A program made the translations under genes and the position numbers. From JAGVGT01 sp963807225 (GTDB lineage Bacteria > Desulfobacterota > Desulfobulbia > Desulfobulbales > JAGXFP01), in assembly GCA_963807225.1 (NCBI GenBank), contig CAWEAD010000007.1:186001-250000 (forward strand): a stretch of 64,000 bases of DNA, written 5' to 3'. The notes under the pieces are model-generated. The model ran no database searches. It saw nothing but the letters and a program-made list of their open reading frames with translations, and was not told the DNA's origin. Below, in pieces: positions 35,297-42,974 of this stretch; positions within the stretch are counted from its first letter, which is position 1; the number at the start of each line of letters is the position of its first letter.

Positions 35297-35969
35297 GTGA
35301 AGAAAAAAATATCCCGCTCGATCGGCCTGCTGTTGCTGCTGGCAGCCGGAATGCTGACCCTAAGTGGCTGCAGCCGCGAAAACAATGCCCATACCAGAGG
35401 CGTTTACATGTTACTGGACACCTCCGGAACCTACACCCAGGAGTTGCAAAAAGCCCAGGGCATCATCAATTACCTGCTCGGTTCCCTGCAACCCGGCGAA
35501 TCATTCGCGGTGGCCCGCATCGACTCCGGCAGCTTCAGCGAGAAGGACATCATCCAGAATATCACCTTCGACACCAGACCATCGGTTGCCACCAATCAGA
35601 AAAGGATCTTCGCCCAGAAGATCGACGAGTTCGTCAAGAACGTCAAAGGCAGCCCCTACACCGATATCTCCGGCGGCATGCTGCAGGCGGTGGAGTGGCT
35701 CAACGAAACCGGTTCGGGCAAGAAGACCATCCTGATCTTTTCCGACATGGAGGAGGAACTGGCCAAGGGGTATGTACGCGACTTCCCGATCCCCCTGAAG
35801 GGATTTCAAGGTGGTGGCCCTGAATGTCACCAAGCTGCGCGGCGACATCATCGATCCGCGCGTCTACCTGGATCGTCTGGCCCAGTGGCAGGCCAAGGTG
35901 GAAAACGGCGGCGGTCAATGGCAGGTGATCAACGACCTGGAAAGGCTGGAGCCGATCCTCTCCGATTGA
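35297..35969 (+). CDS. vWA-domain lipoprotein (frameshifted near 35805)
   Basis: The N-terminus is a lipoprotein signal (MKKKISRSIGLLLLLAAG then MLTLSGC; lipobox LSGC). A von Willebrand A-like domain follows, with GVYMLLDTSGTYTQEL as a MIDAS-like motif (DTSGT) and KKTILIFSDMEEELAKGY as the later metal-site strand. The proper reading changes frame in GGATTTCAAGG at 35801-35811: with one T fewer the protein continues FKVVALNVTKLRGDIIDPRV and ends at the TGA at 35967-35969, about 223 residues. Without the correction, the frame runs on to 36013 in Arg/Gly-rich nonsense. It is the downstream partner of the membrane protein at 33845. Confidence 0.82.
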
Positions 35970-35994
35970 CCGCAAACCCAGACCCGTTGAAGAC

Positions 35995-36022
35995 AAAAAA
36001 ATGGGGCGCCTGACGGCGCCCC
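35995..36022 (-). terminator. Intrinsic terminator after the octahaem cytochrome gene
   Basis: An 8-bp perfect GC stem (GGGGCGCC / GGCGCCCC, four-base loop) is followed on the minus strand by ATTTTTTTG. It lies 40 bp past the cytochrome stop codon and also closes off the convergent vWA gene. Confidence 0.85.
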
Positions 36023-36061
36023 TGGTGAAATAATCGGGGAAGAGTTGCTTATTGGGGAGGG

Positions 36062-37399
36062 TTATTCCACCTTCTGGTTATATCGTTCCTTGTAGTACGC
36101 CTTCATGGCCTCGACTTTCTTGGGATCGAACCCTTCGGTGAACCAGGCGTGACGCGGATCGCTGGTGATGTACTTGGCCACGATCTCGTCGTAGAGTTTG
36201 GGCTGCTTGGCTTTCTCGCAGGCCTCTTTAACCTCACCCAGATAGGTTATATAAAAATTCTTGGCCACATCGTAAATACCGTGCCACCAGGCATAATCCG
36301 GTCCCGACATGGCGGCGCCGTGCCGCGCTCGGCGACCCTCATGGTGCCATAACTCCCAATAGGTCCAGTCAATTTTCTCGTCGAAGTTGCCCTTGGTAAT
36401 CACCCCCTTGTCCATCAGGAGTTTGCGGATCTCCTCAGCGGGGACGGCGAACTTGGTGTTGTAAAGATCAACGAACTCGTCCAGCTGCTGATAGAAGCCT
36501 TTGACAAAGCTTTCAGCATGGCATGAGGTACAGACATCCTTCATGTTGCCCAGTTTATTCTGCCAATCCTTGGTCCGCTTGGAGATCGGCGCCCGCAGGT
36601 TCCAGCTCAAGCGTTCGCCCACGTCATGGGTCACCCCTTGGGTTCGAGTGGCGCTGAGGTGGCAGGTCGAACAGGTGGGGGCATCGAAGTAATCCTCGCC
36701 GGCCACCCACTTGGGACGGTCCATGTTCAGCTTGTCCTTGAAGGCCCGATAGAGAATGCCGTGCTTGGATTCCTCATAAACTTCCTTCTGCGGGTGATCC
36801 GGACCCAGATGGCATTTACCGCAGACTTCCGGCTGGCGCGCCTGCTCCTTGCTGAAGCGGTGGCGGGTGTGACAGGCCGAACAGGTGCCCTTGGAACCAT
36901 CGGGATTGACCCGGCCGATCCCGGTATTGGGCCAGGTGGCCGGGTCCAGGGTACCGTCGGAGTTGACTTTGACGATGGAGCCATGACATTGCCGGCAACC
37001 CACGGCCACGGCGGGCTCGCCGCCAACGGTCTGACCCAGCAAGCCATCCTGGGAGGTCAGGATATCTCCGGCCTGGGCATGATGGCTGGCCTCCTGCTCC
37101 GCCGTCTCCTTGGGGTGGCATTTCCCGCAATCCTTGGGCGAGACAATGGTGGCCACCAGAAAGCCGTTGTGCTCACGGGCGTCGGTCTCGCCCTTCTCGG
37201 CCCCGTGACACTCGAAACAGCCCACCCCAGCCTGCCAGTGCGAGCTTGATTCCCACTGGGTAATAATTCCCGGCATCTGCTGGGCGTGACATTCCAGGCA
37301 TACCTTGGTTTGCTGCGAGGGAGCGGCCCAGGCCCCGCCGGCCCAAAGAAAATTCAGGGCGACAACTCCCAGGGCTATGGTCTGCAAAGCATATTTCAT
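36062..37399 (-). CDS. Exported octahaem c-type cytochrome, hydroxylamine oxidoreductase-like
   Basis: A 445-residue protein with a signal peptide (MKYALQTIALGVVALNFLWA) and exactly eight CXXCH haem sites: CLECH, CFECH, CGKCH, CRQCH, CSACH, CGKCH, CSTCH and CTSCH. The spacing and the region ELWHHEGRRARHGAAM then SGPDYAWWHGIYD match the HAO family of octahaem enzymes, which act on hydroxylamine, hydrazine or nitrite. In non-nitrifiers such proteins are thought to reduce nitrite or hydroxylamine. Whether the cross-linking tyrosine of true oxidases is present I could not settle without an alignment. It stands alone, with a terminator behind and a sigma-54-like promoter in front, divergent from a haem-sensing kinase and its sigma-54 regulator. 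Confidence 0.88.
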   Translation of the reverse strand: MKYALQTIALGVVALNFLWAGGAWAAPSQQTKVCLECHAQQMPGIITQWESSSHWQAGVGCFECHGAEKGETDAREHNGFLVATIVSPKDCGKCHPKETAEQEASHHAQAGDILTSQDGLLGQTVGGEPAVAVGCRQCHGSIVKVNSDGTLDPATWPNTGIGRVNPDGSKGTCSACHTRHRFSKEQARQPEVCGKCHLGPDHPQKEVYEESKHGILYRAFKDKLNMDRPKWVAGEDYFDAPTCSTCHLSATRTQGVTHDVGERLSWNLRAPISKRTKDWQNKLGNMKDVCTSCHAESFVKGFYQQLDEFVDLYNTKFAVPAEEIRKLLMDKGVITKGNFDEKIDWTYWELWHHEGRRARHGAAMSGPDYAWWHGIYDVAKNFYITYLGEVKEACEKAKQPKLYDEIVAKYITSDPRHAWFTEGFDPKKVEAMKAYYKERYNQKVE

Positions 37400-37502
37400 C
37401 TCACGATCCTCCTTTTCTCTTTCCTTTTATTGCAACTTTTTCAGCACCAGATTCTCCGTTCCGCCGGCGGGACCGGAGAACCAACCATTACCCAACCTCA
37501 CC

Positions 37503-37517
37503 GCACAAAGCATGCCA
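37503..37517 (-). promoter_or_regulatory. Sigma-54-type (-24/-12) promoter of the octahaem cytochrome
   Basis: On the minus strand the sequence is TGGCATGCTTTGTGC. It has GG and GC at the required ten-base separation and differs from the TGGCAY-N5-TTGC consensus at one position (GTGC for TTGC). It predicts a leader of about 93 bases to the cytochrome start. A sigma-54-dependent regulator is encoded 2 kb away. Confidence 0.55.
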
Positions 37518-37569
37518 TAGAATTTTACCTTGTAAATTCAAATAGATAGAGGATGCCACTGCCGGCCAG

Positions 37570-37619
37570 GTTACCATACGGTTACATTGCTATTGCCTCG
37601 CGTGTAACTCTATGGTAAC
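37570..37619. promoter_or_regulatory. Paired inverted repeat, probable enhancer-protein binding sites
   Basis: The arms GTTACCATACGGTTACA (37570-37586) and TGTAACTCTATGGTAAC (37603-37619) are reverse complements except for two central bases, giving GTTACCATA-N2-GTTACA in both orientations. Their centres are 33 bp apart, about three helical turns. They lie 70-120 bp upstream of the predicted cytochrome transcription start, where sigma-54 activators usually bind, and also upstream of the divergent kinase gene. Confidence 0.7.
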
Positions 37620-37634
37620 ACCTGGACTCAAGTA

Positions 37635-37662
37635 TTAATTTTCCCGGATTATCGATTATAAT
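37635..37662 (+). promoter_or_regulatory. Possible sigma-70 promoter of the kinase-regulator pair
   Basis: A perfect TATAAT lies at 37657-37662. The -35 position holds only TTAATT with a 16-base spacer, so the site would be weak or need an activator; the inverted repeat just upstream could supply that. Confidence 0.35.
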
Positions 37663-37728
37663 GATTTTCTGTTTTCCGGATGCAGCGAGTTTTTCCGCGT
37701 TTACCACCGGTATTAGCGAGGATGATAT

Positions 37729-37768
37729 CGGGCTTGGTCCCAACCGAAAACCGAAGGGACCAAGCCCG
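37729..37768 (+). promoter_or_regulatory. Perfect 13-bp stem-loop in the kinase leader
   Basis: CGGGCTTGGTCCC (37729-37741) and GGGACCAAGCCCG (37756-37768) pair without mismatch. The 14-base loop is an exact tandem repeat, AACCGAA AACCGAA. No T tract follows, so it is not a standard terminator. It ends 21 bases before the ATG at 37790, next to the AGAGGGG ribosome site, so it may affect translation or mRNA stability. Confidence 0.6.
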
Positions 37769-37789
37769 GCAGTAACAGAGGGGATGATC

Positions 37790-39331
37790 ATGAAGTTGCG
37801 TATCAAGTTTGCCCTGCTGCTTGGCCTGGTAGTCATTCCTACCTTCGGTATCACTTTCTACGCGGCCTCCTCGTTTCAGCACCAAATGGTCCTGGGGCAG
37901 GCAGAACGCCAGGCTCGCATGCTTTCCCGGCAGATTCTCCTGACCCGCCGCTGGGTGGCCGATCACGACGGACTTTTTGTCATCAAGAAACCTGGCGTTG
38001 AGAGCAATCCTTTTCTGGCCAGCAGCGAAATCACCGATCAAAGCGGTCAAGTATACGTCAAACGCAATCCGGCTCTGGTCACCCGCGAACTATCCGAATA
38101 CGCCTCGCAAGTTGATTTTTGTCGATTCCGGGTTACCAGTTTGCGCCCGGTCAATCCGGCCAATACCCCGGACTCTTTCGAACGCCAGAGTCTGCTGGAT
38201 TTTGAAACCGGTAAGGCCGAGGCCTTCGAGATTACCCAGGGGGAAAAGGGGCGAACCCTGCGTTATATAACGCCCTTGAAGGTCGAAGAATCCTGCCTGC
38301 CCTGCCATGCCGAACACGGTTATCAGGTCGGCAATATCCGGGGCGGCCTGAGCCTGGAGGTCCCCATTGCCTGGGCGGATCAGGCCATCACCCGCAACAA
38401 TCGCTACCTGTTGCTGATCGGCCTGGCTACATTCGCCACCACCGCCTTGGCTATCTTCCTGCTCATGGACCATCTGGTGGTAAAACGTTTGGCCGGGCTG
38501 GCCGGAGCCATGCGTGACTATCCCCAGCATCCTCTCGATTCCGAAAATCTTCCGGCCGAACTGGACGAGATTGGCGAATTGAGCCGCAATTTTATTGACC
38601 TGGGCCGGAGGCTGGAAAAATCCCAGATCGAACTGTCCCGCACCCGGGAAAAAATGTTTCACAACGAGAAAATGGCGGCCATAGGGCAGTTGGCCGCCGG
38701 TATCGCCCACGAGGTAAACAACCCGCTGGGCGGGATGCGCAACTGCCTGAAGAGCCTGAAAGAGACTCCGGATGACCGGGAAATGCGCGAACGTTATCTG
38801 GAGTTGCTCGACAAAGGGTTGATGCGAATCGGGCATATTGTCAGACAGCTCCTGAATTTCGGACGGGAAACCCCGATCACCCCTAAGGAAACCGACATCG
38901 ACGCCCTGATCAGGGCCTGTTTCGAACTTTTGAGCTTCCACTTGAAAGATATAGATCTGCAACTCGATCTGGCCATCACCACCCCTTATCGTTTAGACGG
39001 CGAAGTACTAAAGCAGGCCCTGATCAATATCGGCCTCAATGCGGTGCAAGCCATGCCGGAAGGCGGCGCGCTCACGGTCACCAGCCGGGAAGAACCGGAA
39101 TGGCTGATCCTGACCGTCAAGGACACCGGTCCCGGCATTCCCCCGGAAGACATGGGGCGGATTTTCGAACCCTTCTTCACCACCAAGGAACCGGGCACCG
39201 GCACCGGCCTGGGATTATCGGTTTCCTTCTCGCTGATCAAAAGGATGGGCGGCCATATCGAGGTCGAAAGCCACCCGGGAGAAGGCAGCAACTTCACCAT
39301 TACCCTGCCGCGCCAGGACAAACCGGCCTGA
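37790..39331 (+). CDS. Membrane sensor histidine kinase with a periplasmic c-type haem domain (DUF3365-like)
   Basis: The ATG at 37790 follows AGAGGGG and starts a helix (LRIKFALLLGLVVIP). A periplasmic domain of about 180 residues ends in EESCLPCHAEHGYQVGNIRG, where CLPCH (residues 169-173) is a covalent haem-binding motif in the setting of the Tll0287/DUF3365 family. A second helix (LLLIGLATFATTALAIFLL) leads to a HAMP-like linker, then HisKA with the phosphoacceptor H307 in GIAHEVNNPLGG, and an ATPase domain (NIGLNAVQAMPEG, DTGPGIPPED, GTGLGLSV). It probably senses redox state, NO or another haem ligand. The sigma-54 regulator 60 bp downstream is its partner, and the divergent octahaem cytochrome a likely target. 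Confidence 0.92.
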   Translation: MKLRIKFALLLGLVVIPTFGITFYAASSFQHQMVLGQAERQARMLSRQILLTRRWVADHDGLFVIKKPGVESNPFLASSEITDQSGQVYVKRNPALVTRELSEYASQVDFCRFRVTSLRPVNPANTPDSFERQSLLDFETGKAEAFEITQGEKGRTLRYITPLKVEESCLPCHAEHGYQVGNIRGGLSLEVPIAWADQAITRNNRYLLLIGLATFATTALAIFLLMDHLVVKRLAGLAGAMRDYPQHPLDSENLPAELDEIGELSRNFIDLGRRLEKSQIELSRTREKMFHNEKMAAIGQLAAGIAHEVNNPLGGMRNCLKSLKETPDDREMRERYLELLDKGLMRIGHIVRQLLNFGRETPITPKETDIDALIRACFELLSFHLKDIDLQLDLAITTPYRLDGEVLKQALINIGLNAVQAMPEGGALTVTSREEPEWLILTVKDTGPGIPPEDMGRIFEPFFTTKEPGTGTGLGLSVSFSLIKRMGGHIEVESHPGEGSNFTITLPRQDKPA

Positions 39332-39391
39332 GCGCTTGAATTTTAAACCCGAGGCCCGGAAATTGTTCTTATCCGGTTCGAAATCCAAATA

Positions 39392-40726
39392 ATGGCCAGA
39401 ATACTGCTCGTCGAAGACGACGAAATCATGCGCGTTACCCTTTTTGACCGGCTCCGGCAGCAGGGTTTCGCAGTGGATCAGGAGGAAAACGGCAGCGCCG
39501 CCCTGGCACGGATCGAGGCCACACCCTACCACCTGATTATTTCAGATATCCGAATGCCGGGCTTGGACGGGGTCAGCCTTTTGGAACAGGTCAGGAAGAT
39601 TTCTCCTGAAACCGAGATCATCCTGATGACCGCATACGGCAGTGTCGACAACGCCGTCGCCTGCCTGCGGAAGGGGGCGGCCGACTATATTCTGAAACCC
39701 TTCGACATGGACGACCTGACCATCAGGGTCAACCGAATCCTGAACAGCCAACGACTCCGAGTCCGCTGTTCATCGCTGGAGGAAAGCAGCCGTCCGGCCC
39801 GGATCATCGGCAACAGCAAGGTTGTTCGGGAACTTCAGGAATTGCTGACCCGGGTGGCCGACTCCGAGGCCACCGTGCTGATCAGCGGCGAGTCCGGCAC
39901 CGGCAAGGAACTGGCCGCTGCCGCTATCCATTATCAGAGCAAACGGTCCCGCGCCCCTTATATCAAGGTAAATTGCGGCGCCATTCCGGAGAGCCTGATC
40001 GAGTCGGAACTTTTCGGCCACGAGAAAGGTGCCTTCACCGGGGCCACTGACCGGAAATGCGGCCGTTTCGAACTGGCCGACGGTGGCTCCTTGCTCCTCG
40101 ACGAACTTGGCGAACTGCCCTTGCATCTGCAAGTCAAACTGCTCCGGGTCCTTCAGGAAAAAGAGGTTGAGCGCCTGGGCGGCCGGACCCCGATCCGGGT
40201 TGACGTGCGGATCATCTGCGCCACGGCCAAGGATCTGGCCGAGGAGGTGCGGCGCGGCACCTTTCGGGAAGACCTGTACTACCGGCTGCAGGTTATTCCT
40301 ATCCAGGTTCCGCCCCTGCGTGAACGGCGTGAGGATATCCCCGAGTTGTGCCACCATTTTCTCAAGGAATTCAGCCACGGTCGGGTCCAGCCTCTGGAGC
40401 TGTCGCCCGGCGCTCTCAAATGTCTGCAATCCTATGACTTCCCGGGCAATATCAGGGAACTGCGCAACATTCTTGAAAGGGCTTCCGTCTTATCAACCTC
40501 GTCGCTCATCGATCTCCTGGAACTGCCCGGCGACTTGACCGGCCGAACTACCAAGTCGGATGCAGCACCTGCCACTCTGGCCGAGGCGGTGGCCCGAACC
40601 GAAAAAGAATGCATCCTGAACGCTTTGCGCCGCAGCAGCGGCAATAAGACCGAAGCCGCCCTCCACCTGGGTATCAGCCGCAAGAATCTCTGGGAAAAGA
40701 TGAAAGTACAGGGGATCGAGATCTGA
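39392..40726 (+). CDS. NtrC-family sigma-54-dependent response regulator
   Basis: A 444-residue regulator: receiver with Asp in LIISDIRMPG, AAA+ domain with GESGTGKE Walker A, the canonical GAFTGA sigma-54 loop, LLLDELGELP Walker B and FREDLYYRLQV, then a Fis-type HTH (AALHLGISRKNLWEKMKV). It lies 60 bp after the haem-sensing kinase and should be activated by it. The paired inverted repeat at 37570-37619 and the sigma-54-like promoter at 37503 in front of the octahaem cytochrome make that gene the natural candidate target. Confidence 0.94.
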   Translation: MARILLVEDDEIMRVTLFDRLRQQGFAVDQEENGSAALARIEATPYHLIISDIRMPGLDGVSLLEQVRKISPETEIILMTAYGSVDNAVACLRKGAADYILKPFDMDDLTIRVNRILNSQRLRVRCSSLEESSRPARIIGNSKVVRELQELLTRVADSEATVLISGESGTGKELAAAAIHYQSKRSRAPYIKVNCGAIPESLIESELFGHEKGAFTGATDRKCGRFELADGGSLLLDELGELPLHLQVKLLRVLQEKEVERLGGRTPIRVDVRIICATAKDLAEEVRRGTFREDLYYRLQVIPIQVPPLRERREDIPELCHHFLKEFSHGRVQPLELSPGALKCLQSYDFPGNIRELRNILERASVLSTSSLIDLLELPGDLTGRTTKSDAAPATLAEAVARTEKECILNALRRSSGNKTEAALHLGISRKNLWEKMKVQGIEI

Positions 40727-40833
40727 GAACCAGGTTACTGGCCGGGTGCGACATTTTGCCGCATTTCCCGTTTGTGCCGGGTGTGCTATAAAATAGTCGT
40801 CTTGGTTAACTCATGCTTTTTTCACCGTCTTAA

Positions 40834-40882
40834 CCCGGGAAATTTCCCTCCGGCTCGCCTGGCCAGGGGGAAATTTCCCGGG
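40834..40882. promoter_or_regulatory. Two palindromes GGGAAATTTCCC forming a large dyad upstream of nosL
   Basis: CCCGGGAAATTTCCC (40834-40848) and GGGAAATTTCCCGGG (40868-40882) are exact reverse complements, and each contains the perfect palindrome GGGAAATTTCCC. Palindrome centres are 31 bp apart, three helical turns. It may be a double operator for dimeric regulators or fold as a hairpin of at least 15 bp; no T tract follows. It is about 70 bp before the nosL start. Confidence 0.65.
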
Positions 40883-40953
40883 CTCCTCCCCTGCTTCCAC
40901 CAGTACCGGGGAACCAAAGAAAGCGCGACCGCACAAAGCAGCCGAGAAATCAG

Positions 40954-41457
40954 ATGAAAATTTCGCCCCCCTTATTGATCGTCCTCCTCGTGTTCGCCGT
41001 TAACACTACCTTTACCCTTGCCTACGCCGCCGAAAAACCGGCCCCGCGAGAGATCACGGCCGATATGTCCTGCGGTGTCTGCGGCATGTACCCGGCCCGT
41101 TTTCCGACTTGGCAGACCCAGATCATTTTTACCGACGGCTCCATGGTGCCCTTCGACGGCGACAAGGACATGTTCAGGTACCTCCTGAATCTGCCACATT
41201 ACAATCCGGAAAAGAGCCGAGCCGATGTGGCCGCAATCTGGGTCAAGGGACATTCAAGTAACAAATGGATAGACGGTGAAACCGCCTATTACGTGGTAGG
41301 CAGCTCGGTCAGAGGACCTATGGGCCAGGATCTGGTCCCTTTCGCCGATGCCAATGAAGCCGCCGAGCTGCGTGCCAGGAATGGCGGCACCGTCATCCCG
41401 TTCTCCGAGATCACCGCCGAAGTCATCGACAAGCTCGACATGGGTGGCGGCATGTAG
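40954..41457 (+). CDS. nosL: NosL-family copper-binding protein
   Basis: A 167-residue exported protein with signal sequence (ISPPLLIVLLVFAVNTTF then TLAYA). The mature start MSCGVCGMYPARFPTWQTQI has the NosL copper-site motif CxxCGM; NosL delivers Cu(I) in nitrous oxide reductase maturation but also occurs alone. No nosZ or other nos gene is in the window. It is not a lipoprotein here: the region before the mature part lacks a lipobox cysteine. It lies between the HAO-like/sensor cluster and the RegBA-like pair, with a palindromic region in front and a terminator behind. Confidence 0.88.
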   Translation: MKISPPLLIVLLVFAVNTTFTLAYAAEKPAPREITADMSCGVCGMYPARFPTWQTQIIFTDGSMVPFDGDKDMFRYLLNLPHYNPEKSRADVAAIWVKGHSSNKWIDGETAYYVVGSSVRGPMGQDLVPFADANEAAELRARNGGTVIPFSEITAEVIDKLDMGGGM

Positions 41458-41484
41458 CTCAAGACCAGGTTTTTCATCCCCAAA

Positions 41485-41531
41485 AGCCCCTCGCCCTGCT
41501 TCTCCGACAGGGACCGAGGGGCTCCTTTTTT
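41485..41531 (+). terminator. Intrinsic terminator after nosL
   Basis: AGCCCCTCG and CGAGGGGCT form a perfect 9-bp stem followed by CC and seven T residues. It lies 28 bp after the nosL stop codon and separates nosL from the following kinase gene. Confidence 0.85.
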
Positions 41532-41590
41532 GGCGCATCCCGGCAATTTCTGTGATAAATAAAAGGCACCCCCCACTTCCACCGGAGAAC

Positions 41591-42943
41591 ATGGCCGAAA
41601 CAACCTTCACCATATTCAGGCAGGATCAGGAATCAGCCGAGATCGCCTTCGCCTGGCTGCTTAAGCTCCGCTGGGGTGCGGTTATCTGTCAGCTGGTCTT
41701 GATCGCCGTGGTCACCCTGTTTTACGACATCGAACTCCCGGCCCCGCTGATCCTGATCATCATCGCCTTCCAGGGGATCAGCAACTTCTTCTTCCAGTTC
41801 CGTCAGCTTCGGGGCCACCCGGTACACCTGGGCCTTTTCGCCTTCATCATGGCCTGGGATGTCCTGAATCTGACCCTGCTCCTTTATTTCACCGGCGGAC
41901 CGATGAATCCCTTCACCTTTCTTTTCCTGGTCCATGTGGCTTTGGGCGCCCTGATCATGCCCCAAGTCTGGGCTTGGGGTTTGGCCCTGCTAACCGTGGC
42001 CGGCTATGCCCTGCTCTTTTTTATCCCGCCGCCGTTGGCCCACGGCAGCGGGCTGGTTGCCGGGCAGAGTTTGCCGTACTGCAACTTCACCGGTTCCGAC
42101 CTGCATCTGCAGGGGATGTGGGTGGCATACAGTATCACCGCACTCTTTATCGTCTTTTTTCTCGGTCGCATCAGGGCGGCTCTCGGAGAGCAGCAACAAA
42201 CCCTGCAGCACCTGGCCGAGGAAAAACGGCGCAGCGAGAAAATGGCTTCGCTGGCCACCCTGGCCGCCGGTGCCGCCCACGAATTTTCCACTCCCCTATC
42301 CACCATCGCCGTAGCCGCCGCCGAAATGGAGGACCAGCTCCGGGAACTGGAAAGCGCTCCGGAGATCCTGGCCGATGCCTCTCTGATCCGCGCCGAGGTC
42401 CGAAAATGCCGCGACATCCTCCGCCAACTTGCGGCCGATGCCGGGGAACATCTGGGTGAAAACTTCGTCGAGATCCCCTTGTCCGCCCTGCTCAACCAGC
42501 TCATCCGTACCTTTACCGCCGAAACCGGACGCCGGGTTCGCTTGGAATCAATCCAGGCCGATCCTTTACTTTACCTGCCGGTCCAGACCTGGATCCGAAC
42601 TTTGAAGGGACTGCTGAAAAACAGCGCCGACGCCGATCCTGAGGGGGAAATCGTCTGCCGGGCCGCCAGGGTGGACGGCCGACTACAAATAACCATCAGC
42701 GACCGGGGCTGCGGCATGTCCCCCGAAGTTCTGGATCGTGCCGGTGAACCATTCTTCACCACCAAGAGTCCGGGGCAGGGGCTGGGATTGGGAATTTTCC
42801 TGGCCCGGACGCTGGCCGAACGCTTCGGAGGCCGGCTGCGACTCGAGTCCAGTCCCGGCTCCGGCACTAGTGTGACCTTCGAGACCAGTATCGACAAAAT
42901 CACCGGCCTGCAAGAATTACAAGTCGGATCGACAACGGACTGA
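41591..42943 (+). CDS. regB: RegB/PrrB/ActS-type redox sensor histidine kinase
   Basis: A 450-residue membrane kinase. Six hydrophobic segments fill residues 24-195. The segment YFTGGPMNPFTFLFLVHVAL carries the GGxxNPF motif that in RegB is linked to quinone sensing. The phosphoacceptor H230 is in GAAHEFSTPLSTIAVAAAEM, the RegB-type H-box, and a cysteine in VRKCRDIL lies in the dimerisation region where RegB has its redox-active cysteine. The ATPase domain has SDRGCGMSPEVL and GLGLGIFLA. The open frame extends far upstream, but the ATG at 41591 after GGAGAAC begins the conserved part. It should phosphorylate the RegA-like regulator 31 bp downstream. Confidence 0.9.
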   Translation: MAETTFTIFRQDQESAEIAFAWLLKLRWGAVICQLVLIAVVTLFYDIELPAPLILIIIAFQGISNFFFQFRQLRGHPVHLGLFAFIMAWDVLNLTLLLYFTGGPMNPFTFLFLVHVALGALIMPQVWAWGLALLTVAGYALLFFIPPPLAHGSGLVAGQSLPYCNFTGSDLHLQGMWVAYSITALFIVFFLGRIRAALGEQQQTLQHLAEEKRRSEKMASLATLAAGAAHEFSTPLSTIAVAAAEMEDQLRELESAPEILADASLIRAEVRKCRDILRQLAADAGEHLGENFVEIPLSALLNQLIRTFTAETGRRVRLESIQADPLLYLPVQTWIRTLKGLLKNSADADPEGEIVCRAARVDGRLQITISDRGCGMSPEVLDRAGEPFFTTKSPGQGLGLGIFLARTLAERFGGRLRLESSPGSGTSVTFETSIDKITGLQELQVGSTTD

Positions 42944-42974
42944 CTTTGACCGCAATCCCCGTTATAATGGCATC

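Noticed and set aside
40929..40940. The 12-mer CCGCACAAAGCA, also present at 37501-37512 in the sigma-54-like promoter
   Set aside because: At 40929 it lacks the GG element at the right distance and faces no gene; a chance 12-base match is expected in 64 kb.
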